Source: Varroa destructor (lineage: Eukaryota; Arthropoda; Arachnida; Mesostigmata; Varroidae). Taken from it: a stretch of 64,000 nucleotides of DNA. This document shows positions 1 to 11,779 of the stretch, piece after piece; position 1 is the first letter of the stretch; each line of letters opens with the position of its first letter. Made by a program: the position numbers and the translations under genes. Location of the stretch: the NCBI RefSeq assembly GCF_002443255.2, contig NW_019211454.1:34144061-34208060 (forward strand), given 5' to 3'. The notes below the pieces were generated by a model that worked only from the letters and a program-made list of their open reading frames with translations, made no database searches and was not told the DNA's origin.

Positions 1-1
1 A

Positions 2-2450
2 ATGGGGACGCCTTTAGATCAAGCTATAGTATGTCCCGAAGCCAAAGAGCAAAGCCAAGCTTTTAACGAACCTCAATCGACAGCAGGACCCACGGCGGTG
101 TCCATTACAAGTCTTCCAGCTGAAACAGGTTCATTGGCGGTGCTTTTGCCAATGAACCCTCTTCCTCCTCCACTGTTGATGCCTGATGTAGTCGTTAGAG
201 CACCCCCACCACCGCCGCCACCCCCACCGCCACCCCCACCGCCACCAACATCTGGAGGCGCAGTTTTGGGTACACCACTTCCACCGCCTCTGCCACCATT
301 AGCTGGTATGGGAGGCTTTGCGTCGTCACCATCAGTGCCCGAAATGGGTGGTCCTCCACCAGCGCCACCCCTCTCAGGATTGGTAAATCCACCTGCACCT
401 CCGTCACCCTCTTTTCCGGAATGTGCCGGAGGTCCGCCACCGCCACCCCCTTTTTCGGGATGTACCGGAGGTCCGCCTCCGCCACCCCCTTTTCCGGGAT
501 GTGCCGGAGGTCCGCCTCCGCCAACGCCACTTCCTCCAGGAGCCCCCGGACCACCGCCGCCGCCAATGCCCGGAATGGGAGGTCCTCCACCAGTTCCACC
601 TCTGCCTGGAGTGGTAAATCCACCTCCGCCTCCGCCACTTCCCCCAGGAGGCCTGGGACCACCACCACCTCCAATGCTGCCATGTCCTCCGGTCGGTGGT
701 TGGAGCCAGGCGTATCAAAATGTTAGGAAACAGGTTAAACAGCCGAAAGCTCCAATGAAGCCATTGTTTTGGAGACGAATACAAGTTAATACGCCGCCAG
801 CAATGACACAGCAAGCCGTCTCGCCTACACCGGACGATGGCGGTGCTGTCGATTCTCCACCAGAAGAAAAAACGTGTCTTTGGGAAAAGTTGGACGAGGA
901 CGAACCACTTTCATGGGACGAGTTTACAGAGCTCTTTGGACGTCAAGCTCCTGTCAAGAAAGTGGAAAGGGGAACGGCTAAAGATACAATAAAGGACAAA
1001 AAGGCCAAACAGGTCGTCAGCTTGTTGGATGGAAAACGTTCGCAAAATGTGGGCATTCTTATATCATCAAAGAAGATTGAAGTAGTTGATGTAGAACAAG
1101 CTCTATACGATGTCGATACATCTATTGTGCCACTGGACGTACTAACTTCGATCTTTGAACTGCGAGGAACTTCCGAGGAACTTGATCTCATTACGCGGCA
1201 CCTGGAATCCAAGCCAGACGTCCCGCTTGGCAAGAGTGAGTTGTTCCTTTGGGGAATTTCCAAGATCCCATTTTTCGCTGAGCGTATGGCTTGCATCACT
1301 TTTGAGAGTAACTTTCCAGAAAACCTTGCATCAGTCGAAAATCGCCTTAACAACCTTAAGATAATATGCGAGACTCTACTAACGTCGCAGCACGTTAAAA
1401 ATGTCTTCGCTATAATACTTGCGTTGGGTAACTATATGAATGGCGGAAACCGTGATCGGGGTCAGGCGGATGGATTTGGTATCGAGATCTTGGCGAAGCT
1501 AAAAGATGTGCGAAGCAAAGACAGTTCTATGACTTTGTTACACTACATCGTCCGAGTTTACGTGGACAAACACCAGTCAGAGGATGAATCCGCAGCTAAG
1601 TTCCCGCTGCCGGAACCCGCCGACTTCATTCGAGCGTCGGAGCTCAATTTCGACTCACTGAAAGAGGACCTCGACGCACTTAACCGTGAAATTCAAAATA
1701 TGGAACGAAAAGTCAATAAAGTACTCGATAGCGTAACCGATAATGTCGAGCCTTTTAAAGGCCGTATGGAAGCTTTCCTTAAGAAGGCATACACCGAGCA
1801 CAGTGAACAGAACGACAACTTTGCGGAGTGTCGTAAAGTGTTTGACAAGGTCACAAAGTTCTACTGCTTCGAGACGCGCAGCAATAAAGAGAGTGATTGG
1901 ACGATGGAGTTTTTCACACCGTGGATTCCATTTAGCACTGACTTTAAAAATATTTGGCAAAAAGAATTACAGCGACGCGCTAAGGTTAAATTAGAAGCAG
2001 CGGCTAGCAAGGTACGTCATTGGATGCATGCAGCACGTGTGTATATATATATAGTTGTCATAATGATAAGAAACCAGACAGAACATCCAACTATTTTGAT
2101 AGTACTTGAGTGCGTCTGTGATGCAAGAAGCAACAATTTAGACATTGTTGTAAACCCTCGCTGATTTATGAATCATATTAACGTTATTAAATCAATAATT
2201 ATACTCAGTGTTCATTTTTCAGTTGAGTTTCTAAATGAAAAAGTTCTATTCGTGCTGTTCTTATTGTAGTAGTCGCTTATCGAGCGCTAATCAAATGCTA
2301 GTATTCGTAGACATGAGCCAACTCTGTCGTTTTGGTCACTTTTCTGGGTTGCAGGTCAAAGAATTAAAGAAGGCAAAACGTAAGGACATTGTAAAGAGTA
2401 AAGGCGGACTAAAGGAAAAATTACGCAAAAAGGGACTTCTTGGCGACTAG
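2..2450 (+). CDS. capu: Formin, Cappuccino/FMN type (5' partial)
   Basis: Actin nucleator and elongator. Two exons are visible, 2..2011 and 2355..2450, joined in phase 0 (AAG|GTACGT ... TTGCAG|GTC). The first ATG lies one base into the window, so upstream exons are probably missing. Residues about 65-230 form an FH1 domain of proline runs, including an unbroken run of about 16 prolines near residues 67-82, which would bind profilin-actin. From about residue 249 an FH2 domain follows: the lasso motif MKPLFWRRI, then the hallmark GNYMNGGNRDRGQADGF near residue 480 and a helical C-terminal part. The short last exon encodes a lysine-rich tail ending GLLGD, like the basic tail of Cappuccino that binds Spire and microtubules. 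Without splicing the frame runs on to a stop at 2162-2164. The capu/FMN assignment rests on FH2 similarity as remembered; the formin family itself is certain. Confidence 0.93.
421..537 (+). repeat. 39-bp minisatellite inside the formin FH1 domain
   Basis: Three adjacent 39-bp units start at 421, 460 and 499. Each encodes 13 residues of the form C-x-G-G-P-P-P-P-P-P-F-x-G; the third copy has diverged. The unit length is a multiple of three, so copy number can change without breaking the frame. Confidence 0.85.
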
Positions 2451-4000
2451 ACTTGAAACAACTTGTGCTGGTACCAAAGTAGAGACACTCAGACACAGAC
2501 ACAGAGTTACCGTACGATTTATAGAATTATCGCAGCGGCTATATTATACTTATAGTTCGATATGCAATATTATTGAAACAGTTATTAAGTGCAGCTAGCC
2601 AAACAAAACACTTCCTGTTAGAAATCCATCAGGTTTTGGAATGGACGCTGCCGAGAGTTTCACAGTTGAAAAAATCATTAAGAAGCGCGCCATTACGCTT
2701 CCATGAAGTTTGTTTTACATGGATCTCATCTTCATGAATGTGTCTTGCCAATTTTTCAAGGAGTAGATTTTCGAATGCACAAAAGGTAAACGACGCAACC
2801 TGTGTATATAAAACGTGCAGCGATTGCTTTCATAATCTATGAACGTGTCAAATAATACAGCGTATCTTTCATCAGAACCCAACACAACATTTGCCACCAA
2901 TGACGCGCGTGTGTTGTTTGTCATAAAGCCATCAAACAATACCACTGATCAGTTACCCTACTCACATACTTCATTAGTAAGGTATACAGGTCTATTGTCA
3001 CTTTATGTTGCCTGCCAAAGCGTGCATGCATATGTGGAGGTGCGCAAGAGAAAAATGCGAATATTGTAAATTAATTCGCTACTCTAAAAGGAGCTGTTCT
3101 ATGTTTACCTATGACCATTATACAGAATATCCGTAGTCAATACTAATCCGATTAATGTTGTTAATGTTAATGCACAAATGCAAATGATCTAAAGTGCTTT
3201 TCCATATTGAAAAATGAACACTAGAATATTATACATAAATATGGGAACTCCCGTTGGTTTTTAGAAACCAAATACTGTGATAAGTAGCCATCACACTTCA
3301 GAATCAAACGCAGTGATGAAGCTCGCAGAACAATAAAACATCTGCAAAATATAGAACTCTTCGGGGATTATTTTTTTTTATGTGGTAGTACGTACATTAG
3401 CTAGTTTAAGATTACCAAGTTAAACACTGATGCTTCCGTTTAATTTGTTGATAAATCAATTGACTATGAAAAGTTAATTTAAGTAAACTGCTTGAGTCGC
3501 CATATTGATACTGCAAGACAGACTATGCGACTTACATAATATGCTTCAAACAAAATATCATCTATGCACAATATATACTACAGTAGTGGCCCACTAGAAT
3601 TATTACATAATGAACACGTCTTATACCTGTAGCGTAATTTCAAAGCAGTAACCACAGAAATGTTTTTATTAGTGTGGCTCCGAAAGCCTACACTAAATAT
3701 TTTATTAAGACAAATATAATGTTACATGTTTTGTACAAAATGCGTAAAATAGAAACACCAGTCAAAGCTAAAACATCAACGGCCACTTCACATCTTATGA
3801 GAGCTGTACTACGAACCAAGAAGCTACGACTTAGTAGGAATGAAGAGCAGTCACTTCTGCGGATTATCAGCTCTGTCTCAGATCAATCGGTTTAAGGCAC
3901 CCTACATTTTATGTTCACGCTGTGCCTCAAGCTGCCAGTACTTTTATTTTCGCTGTTTTTTAATGTAGCTTGCGTAAACTTTTGAAACACTTGTTCATTA
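2451..4000. other. Formin 3' flank / intergenic
   Basis: AT-rich DNA between the formin stop and the 3' end of the next minus-strand gene. It should include the formin 3'UTR; an AATAAA lies near 3332. The short ORFs at 2839-3069 (+), 2715-2945 (-) and 3674-3895 (+) have no recognisable motif and no splice context. I see no further gene. Confidence 0.6.
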
Positions 4001-7000
4001 TCACAATAATTGCCCCTCGTTTTTAGCAGTCGTTTGTTCTTGTACGGGCTGCTGATCGTCTATGACTCCAGCAACCTCTTCATCGTCTTCGTCCAGAGGG
4101 CGCTCATCGGCAACGAATCCGATTGGACATTCAGGATATACCTGAAATAAGATGTGTAGAAAGGATTTAAGCAATCCATTCATCTATGTATTTGAAATCG
4201 ATGATTTCAATAACGCGAGGCTGTTGCGCACTGACAAAGACGTGCATTTATAGTGTTTCATTAATTCATTACGGTAGTCCGTTACTATAACTTAATTTTC
4301 TGCGTCTTGTAAAACAAAGAAAGTCCCATTTATTAAGGCTCATAAATGTGCACTCATTGAGGCAGAATATTTTGACTGTGTTTTTCTCATATGTTATGCA
4401 CCTCTGGTAAGTAAAACGAATTTACTGCCGTAATCATATTCTAGTCCAGATAACGTACTAGTGGTGATACCGTACACATGAACGTATGACACATTCTGCT
4501 GGGAAATAATTAGGTGCTTAGCTTACAGTTAGAAGTGAGCAATTAAGCATTGGCAACTGCAGATGGATGATTTTGCCTTTGACCTATTGAAGGTGTACTT
4601 TAATTAGACTGGGTCTAGCTAATGATATTACCTGTAGAGGGAAGTCAGCTTCACATTGCCCGGCACTTAGTTTATGCCAAATCCTCTAAGACACGAACTA
4701 AGGCATACTCTTGTAGCAGAATATACAAGGTACTTAGAGGTTCAAGAAAGCGTTTTAGAGACCACATGAATGATTATAGACCCGAACCGTAAATGCCTTT
4801 CCTTTTAACCCGACTACTTTCATTCAGTATTCCAAGCCATGTTGAAACCACTGCGTTCTTTGATAATTTATTGCATACGCTGCAGCACAAAGTAAAAAGT
4901 CCAGGCAGTTCACAATCTTTCTTTCATAATTTTGAGAGTGAGAGCAATGAACATATTGAGCAAGCCTTATTTCAGACGCCTTTTCGCATTGTCCTCGTTA
5001 ATGTTTGGTAACGAAAAGGTCAGATACCCATTGAATGGCGCAAAACAATGCTCATTATGATTAACGACAAAAAGGCGCGCAACTTTTTATGCAAGTGCAC
5101 CGTCCTTCTGTCTAAGACCTAGGGAGTTGTCAAGGTATCCCGGAGGATCATCGCAGTGTTCACGCCCTTTCCTTTAAGAGTGAGCCACACGACCCACTTT
5201 TGTTCAATAGAGGAACCAATTTTTTTACGCTGTAGTTCCGGGTCTTCGAGGAGCATAAAGCCCAAAAGGCTGAAGCAGCTCCCCATTTAGTTTTTTAGAA
5301 TTGCTGAAAGACTAAGTTAGTGAGGTTACCGTGGTCGATGGTGTTGCAGAACTTGGACTATTTAATCAAATTACTCGAGTGGCATAGGCTTAGTTTCCTT
5401 TTCTTATCTGTACCCCTTAGAGGCTTGTTCAATGTCATCGATATTCAAGTTGCTGTTCTGGGTTATGCAGATGATTTTGTGGTGTTTGACGAAAGCTACT
5501 TCCACGTTTAGCAGTTTACAGCTACTTTTTGCGCCTACGGTTAGGGACACGTAATTGTCTAGGCCTGAGATACACCTCGTTTCGTGCTAACGGCTTTAGT
5601 GGCGAAGGTGAAACACGAAAAAAAGTTCGCTAGGACTGGAAATACACGTTTGAAAAATGCAAGCTATGAAATTCCGACATGATAATCGACTGGCAGCATT
5701 CAACTTTCGAAAACCGAGAGTTACAAGACACCCGCTTGTTCACTCGTATTTAAGTAAAACTTTTTTTCACCTAAAGGGCGCGGTTCGGCAAAGCGATCTC
5801 AGAAAGGGCGAAGACATGAGCAGCAGTTAATAAACCTCTTCATATCTTCATCTAATAGCATTAGATTTTTTCGATCTTGAGGTTGCATCAACATTATCGT
5901 TTTGCATTGTGCTAGTCTCGAAGCATTTAGCAGCAAACTAATTTTCTTAATGTTGGGCGTTTGTGGTCGTACACTGACAACTTTTGCTCGTGATCTTCTA
6001 TATTACATTATTACGATTATTTGATCAACCTATATATATGTGTTAACTTATATATATATCGTTAACGATGCTTATTTATAGACCAACAGGAAGCCATTCA
6101 AACCAACAATTTCACTCCCAGTGTTTTTGATTTATAGCGACAAGCCATCAATAATGCATTATTGGTTTCGTTATGTTCAACTGTTCACAACAACGTCCGT
6201 TGCCAATGGCCGAAGATATGGGATATATCTATCCTCATACGCCTTAATATATTCGCTTATGTTCTATGTTGGGCGCTTATGACAGAAAAGTATTACTATC
6301 TTACTGCAACCTAAACAAAGCCTACCTTGTCACATCGTTGTTTACTAAGTCCCGTCTGATATGCTGCAAGAAAAGGATAGGCAGGTGAGTTGGTGTGAAT
6401 GTTCTTCAAAGTTTCGAAGTCGCGTACAATGTTGGCGATGACTGGATCCTCAAAAGAAGTCTGATTTTTTGCGAGGATGCATGTGAGCTTTTGAAGGCAA
6501 CGATTTTGATCAATGCTCAATAAATTCGAGTATTTGCGCTCGAACAGTTTCATGAAGTTCGGGTCACTCTGAAAAAAATAGTAAAAAGTGCCAAAAAAAG
6601 TTTCAAGTGAAAACCGAAACGAATTTACTGCGAAATCCCTCTTGCAACTATAATAGTGTGCTAGGTTATTTTAGGATTAACTCCCACCTAAATAATTTTT
6701 TTGGACGTTCGAAATTGATGCTACATATTGTTTTCAGTATCTCTGGGACTTGAAAGTGCGAAGATTTCTATGAAATAAAGCGGAAGATCTACAATAGGTT
6801 TCGTATTATCGAAAAGGCTCAAAAAATTATCACCATTTCGTAAAAAGTCATTTCAAATAGTCTAAAAATTCGATGCCCAAAATATTATGGCTGTTTTCTT
6901 GAGAAAAATGCTTATTGCCAATCGGGTAGTTTAGATGAGAGTTTTAATTTTTATTTTTTTAAATAGTTTCTAGCTTTTTCAAACCTTTCGAACATGCTAG

Positions 7001-7212
7001 CTTTTTTACATTCTTGCAATTAAAGGACCTTTGGTTTACGATCGGGCCAAAATTTGCATACACCTCTGGAAATTTTTTTATATATCTGGAACGTTTATAA
7101 AACGACCTCTAACGAGTCTACACTTACCATTATGGCGTTATTCACGATTACTACTGAAGTGCAAATTGTGAAAGAGATATTGTGAACCGAAGCCATAGTC
7201 AAAGCGGTACTA
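4001..7212 (-). CDS. Unrecognised protein, three 3'-terminal exons
   Basis: Three minus-strand exons join in a single frame: 7212..7128 (acceptor TTTTTATTCAG, donor ATG|GTAAGT), 6568..6326 (acceptor TTTTTTTCAG, donor AAG|GTAGGC) and 4141..4001 (acceptor CTTATTTCAG, stop TGA). The first begins mid-codon, so at least one exon lies upstream. The 155 visible residues are a hydrophobic, helix-like stretch (SFTICTSVVIVNN), then an 81-residue helical, leucine-rich exon with the end ...YPFLAAYQTGLSKQRCDK, then a very acidic tail (DERPLDEDDEEVAGVIDD). An Armadillo-like helical fold is conceivable but unproven. The gene could continue upstream past the assembly gap; the signal-peptide exon at 11386-11460 is on the same strand. 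I do not recognise the family. Confidence 0.6.
4793..5720 (+). pseudogene. Degenerate non-LTR retrotransposon reverse transcriptase relic
   Basis: This relic sits inside the large intron of the minus-strand gene, in the opposite orientation. The frame open at 4793-5011 ends in TAA, but the same frame continues with residues typical of non-LTR reverse transcriptases: G-Q-I-P-I-E-W-R-K near 5020-5045, then a block resembling the LLS...KVxSRII region near 5105-5150, interrupted by a TAG. In a shifted frame, 5320-5511 carries the polymerase active-site box YADDFVVF, with YADD codons at 5464-5475. The stops and the frameshift show it cannot encode a working enzyme. No intact ends, poly-A tail or target-site duplication were identified. 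Confidence 0.7.
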
Positions 7213-7773
7213 CTGAATAAAAACGTCTGTGAGGGATGTCAGTTGTTGCACGTAAAGTACTTTTTATCCAGATATGTAAAAATTTGTTTCATTTAGATGA
7301 TCTGCAAAGAAGCAATCCTGATTTTGTTTCAGTGTATATCGAACACCTTGCAGTTGCCGTCATCATGAATTATTCAATCGAGAATCTAGTTAAGATGACG
7401 GTGTTAGATAAGTTTGTGCGTATTTACAATGCGCCGCGGTCGCGTGTTTTTTTACTACCGTAGCTTTAAGTCAATAAACGTATGTATAAACGATCCGCGG
7501 TAGTACTCCAAAGTATGATATTACAGAAGATATCCAAAGGAGTCAGCGACGTCAAACAAATTAATACTACCAGTCAAATAAAAGAAATCTGTTATAAAAC
7601 CTAAATACCTGGTACAAGCTTTTTACGGTCTTAAACTCGTGAAACAGAGACATCACATATTAGTAGGTAGGCATACTTCTAAGAAACTAAGCTAAATCAT
7701 TATTTGCGCAACCTGCGAAATAATCTTATTATATAAAGTTAATAAAACAGAGTTTTATTTTATACTTATATAT
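7213..7773. other. Sequence between last visible exon and assembly gap
   Basis: Presumed intron or upstream flank of the unrecognised minus-strand gene. A plus-strand ORF (7236-7463) has no recognisable features. No further exon could be placed with a matching phase. Confidence 0.4.
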
Positions 7774-7873
7774 NNNNNNNNNNNNNNNNNNNNNNNNNNN
7801 NNNNNNNNNNNNNNNNNNNNNNNNNNNNNNNNNNNNNNNNNNNNNNNNNNNNNNNNNNNNNNNNNNNNNNNNN
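7774..7873. other. Assembly gap (100 N)
   Basis: Exactly 100 unknown bases, the usual placeholder for a scaffold gap of unknown size. The true distance and content are not known, and the gap abuts a large inverted repeat that may have caused it. Confidence 0.99.
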
Positions 7874-8003
7874 AGAATCTTTATGGAATCAACCCAGTGT
7901 GAACCCCGTCATTGTGACACTGATGTCTATAAAAAAAAATTATATTTTTTTCCTCAATGTCACAATGACGGGGTTCACACTGAGCTAATTCTATAAAGAC
8001 TCT
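7874..8003. repeat. Inverted repeat with 46-bp arms beside the gap
   Basis: The left arm is 7874-7919 and the right arm 7958-8003, with a 38-base AT-rich spacer. By direct comparison 41 of 46 positions pair; the inner 25 bases, containing AACCCCGTCATTGTGACA, are perfect. The left arm starts at the first base after the gap, so the repeat may extend into unsequenced DNA. It could be a fold-back transposable element, a MITE end or an assembly artefact. Confidence 0.85.
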
Positions 8004-11000
8004 TTAACTGTCTATCGACTCACCATCACCGTGTTTACTATATAACTGCTGACTTCCAACTTTATGCAAATTGGTAGACGTAGTAATCTTCTTCAGTCCT
8101 TGCGTCGACCCACCTCTGTCAACACATCGTTGCGACCATCAATCATTATCTAGAGAAGTATATCTTTCCGCTGTTATCAACAACATTACCGTGAAGAAGC
8201 TGGCGACCGGGTCAGTTAGTGAACATAATGGGCGGGCACGATCAAGACACCACTAGCTAAAGTAAGGAAGAGAAATGAAACCGTTCTCCAATCGTTTGTC
8301 ACCTTACGGCCCATTCTCGTCAGCCTTGCGAGAAGCTGATTCGTTGATCGTTCGGTCACTCGGTAGGGGCAATGTAGGCACAAATTCGTATATGAATACC
8401 AATTAGACATATACGCATACATATCTATGCTTTTGACAAAGAAAAAAAAATGTCTTTAGTTGCCGAGCTGGTTGCTTGTAGCAACTATGATAGTTAAAGC
8501 CAAACAGACGAGCCAGTTGTTCTAGCCCGAATAGGTCTAATGGCATAACTAGACAGTAGCCATATAGTGTAGCATTTGCAATCGTGCTATAGAAAGCAAC
8601 AGTCACAAAACCACCATGTTACTCTAACCCAGCAACTGTGTTGTAGACGAAGCAAAAGCGGGCGCCTCACTGACGCGCCGCCAGCTCTTGGTAGCTTACG
8701 TCGTATAGTCACCCAGATATGTTTGGTGACTGTGCTTTTGGCATTTTTTGGGTGCCTCGTTTGTTTCGACAACGATTCCCAAAGCAATGACAAGAACAAC
8801 AACGGCGACAATGATGAGATTTCGGTAATTATTCAGAATCATTGTCTGTCGAGTGCCAGCAATGGCCTGCATGGTTTGCGATCAGCCGCAGAAGGACAGT
8901 TAGGTCTTTATCTACAGAGGCGACAGCAGCAGATAGCAGCGAGTCATGCGTCCATGTTATAGCATATCTACACTCCCTACGTGCGCAATCATCCGCGGAA
9001 TCCCTGTTTAGCAGCTTTCCGCGCTTTTGTATTTACTTCTATCCACCCAAAATTGTTTTTGGGCCACTGTTTGTGTGCCACTGCAGATGATGAGCCAGTA
9101 CGCTCGTTTATACGGGCAGTCTGCATGTGATGCCTGTCTGGGTGCCATTCATGTTTAGGTAACTGCACTGCTGCAAGTTTAAATACATTTCCACCTGTCC
9201 AATTCATAAGAAGGCATATTTAAAATCTAGAACTTTCTAAATGAAAGTAGATAGAAAAATAAATGTTTCTTGTGGGGTTAATAGATATGATAACTAAACG
9301 AAGGATAAGCACCTCAAAACATTGTACTACATGTCAGCAGGTTTAGGTTATACTGAGGATTTACCGAGGCCGCTCAGATAATTTTGTAACTGAGTCTCCG
9401 TTCAGCCGATGATGTGTGAGCAATTGGTCGCAGTACTTTTATCTATTTGCCTAATAAAAATTACTGGGAATATCCCGCTTAGTAAATGGTGATTCATTAC
9501 TATGAGCCAAGTAATTTGTATTAAAAAGAGCGTCGTGCGAAGAGACCGCCGACAACACTGATTTATTTACAGAAAAAAATTATCCCTAATCTTCGTTTTA
9601 GGAAATTTAATACTGTTTGATTCTTTGCACCATTCTTTGGCAAGGTTTTCGAAAAATGGCTTAAAAATCACATATGAAAAACTTGATTTGTAGGAAAGTT
9701 TGGTGCCGTTTTCAGAATTCGGTTGGTATGATGCCTTAGCCTCATGAAGCTACTTCGCTGCACGGATGAGAAATCAATTCGATCTTTTTTATTCAGCACA
9801 ATTTTTTTCTTAACAGCACAGTATAGAGATTTCTAATAAAGAGAATATTTGACACGTACGTTAATTATACCTAATACCGCAATTCATCCGAATAATAAAG
9901 ATTTTTCGAAAAACCAACATTTTCCTGAGGTATTTTAGATTGACCAAAAATAATAACACGTGTAATAATGTATAAATGTCTCAAAAGCATTAACAAATGA
10001 AATCATTAGTAAAAAAATCAATTTACTCACGAGCCAATTAAGTGGATTTTTTAAGATAAATTAAGTAGTTCTATTATACGAGTTCACTCTAAAATATTAT
10101 TTTTTATAATTTTCAGAAACAGATTAAAATCTCATATTGATTGAAGCTGGTTATTTTATTTTCACGGAAGCCTTGTGAGCAGATCAAAGCCGCTCTACTT
10201 CAATTAACGCGGAAAATTTAGCCAGCGTTAACACATGCGTAGATGTTACGTAATTAGGGCAAACAATAAATGCTCGTGTGGCGTTTGTCATTTCAGGCTT
10301 GCGCGTTTAGTGTTTTATACTAAAATCCTTTGCGCATAATGAAAAGACGGGAGCCTAATCATTTAATACTATTTCATTTAATATAGAGTTTTATAATAAA
10401 AAGACAGAATAAATAAAAAGTAATTTCGGAGTTCATATACTAATTGAAATTTCTTTTTACATTTCGAAAATGTAACATACACGGCAATAGCTATCGCGTC
10501 AAAATACAATTGTTTAAGCTCCGTTACAACTTCACTCAACTATACTACCTTGTCTAGTTCAATAGAAGGAAAACTACTGAACGCAGAACTTACGTAGTGA
10601 CTTCCGCGAGCTATCAACATAAGCATATTTGGAAGTAACTATAACTCTATGCCCACTGTATCTAAAACCATCGTTTTAGTAAGATTTACTAGTCTGCCCG
10701 TTAAGTAAAGTTACATAAAATTTTCATGGGAATGATTTCAGGCTCTTCCGACAAATGCATCTCCCAGGCTTGTGTATTTCAATTTTGAATGTACGCGGGA
10801 AACCTCCACCTACGTAGGAAAATCAAACAGTAATGCTCCTTCGTATAAGCATTTGTAGATTGAGCACTAAGATACTTAACGTGCTGCTGTGCATAAGCAT
10901 TTTGGTTGCAGTGGTCTTAGCGAATCTATAAGTCGCAGTACAATATTCCTGAGTACTTGACAGGTCGAATATAGCCAAAACTTATTATGAGCGCTACATT

Positions 11001-11385
11001 TTACGAAATTGGCTCAATTTTTGTTAAAAAAGGGTTACTCTCGTAAGCTCCAATTAGGGTAACTGCATTTATATTAAGTGCCGGACTATACTGAATGTTC
11101 AGGATGAACTCAGTAAAAGTTAAGCTTATTTTGTCGTGGAACACTGCTTATACAATTCGATTACGGATTGATTATTTTGTCAAGAATCCAATTTATCGAC
11201 TACAAAGGATAGCAAGAATCGGTGCTGCATATTATATCCTGCAGTGCCACAGGCTATGACCTTCCAAAGGTTTTTTCGGTTGTCAGCATTTGATATTTTT
11301 GTCGGGACGCAGATGTAAATACTGATAATTCGTCTTTTCTCGATAGCCTTTTCGGTTCTGTTTTGTGATTTTGTATAACACTTAC
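8004..11385. other. No confident gene; GC-richer patch at 8050-9200
   Basis: The patch at about 8050-9200 is richer in GC than its surroundings and is open in several frames. The most protein-like frame is 8614-8962 (+): it contains a hydrophobic segment (IVTQICLVTVLLAFFGCLVCF) followed by an Asn/Asp-rich stretch and ends at a TAG. It has no ATG near its start and no clear splice acceptor, so it is a candidate exon of a membrane protein at best. From 9200 to 11250 the sequence is AT-rich with nothing I can assign. Confidence 0.4.
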
Positions 11386-11460
11386 CTCCGAGGGATAGAG
11401 TGGGTCAAGAGACGAGAGACCAACGATAGCGGAGAACAAAACTAACGGTGTCACCCACAT
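11386..11460 (-). CDS. Orphan first coding exon with signal peptide
   Basis: ATG at 11460-11458 opens a 25-codon exon ending in a consensus donor (GAG|GTAAGT at 11386/11385, phase 0). The product begins MWVTPLVLFSAIVG, a short N-region and a hydrophobic core typical of a secretory signal peptide, followed by a polar stretch LDPLYPSE. It lies just downstream, on the minus strand, of a CpG-rich stretch that could be its promoter. No partner exon was identified within the window; the unrecognised exons at 4001-7212 are on the same strand and could belong to it, but the gap prevents checking. A chance signal is possible. Confidence 0.45.
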
Positions 11461-11779
11461 GATGCAGAGTTTGATACAAGTTCACTTTTTTCTTATTCGT
11501 ATGTCGGCGGATGTTACAGCAGTCCTACATTCACTAATACCGATAACGCGTACGTCGTCTATGATAGTAACGCGTTGCCGCCTTTGTTCTTCGGGTCTAT
11601 TTTTTCTGCTAACAAATAACTTCAAACTATGATTATTTAGGCAATAACTTTTTACGTTTAGCGAAACAGGTAAGCAGACGAGAGAGCTTGCTCTATGCGT
11701 CGACCGGCTGACAATATTCGCCTTGAGCTTCTTGTTCTTGGACACTCCCCGAACAGCTTTAAGCGGGGTTTTTCACGGA

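Noticed and set aside
195..814. Long minus-strand ORFs opposite the formin FH1 region
   Set aside because: They are antisense shadows of the proline-rich, GC-rich coding sequence and have simple Arg/Trp- or Glu/Ala-rich composition.
8576..8962. 128-codon plus ORF with a hydrophobic segment
   Set aside because: No ATG near the start and no clear acceptor; kept only as a remark in the regional entry.
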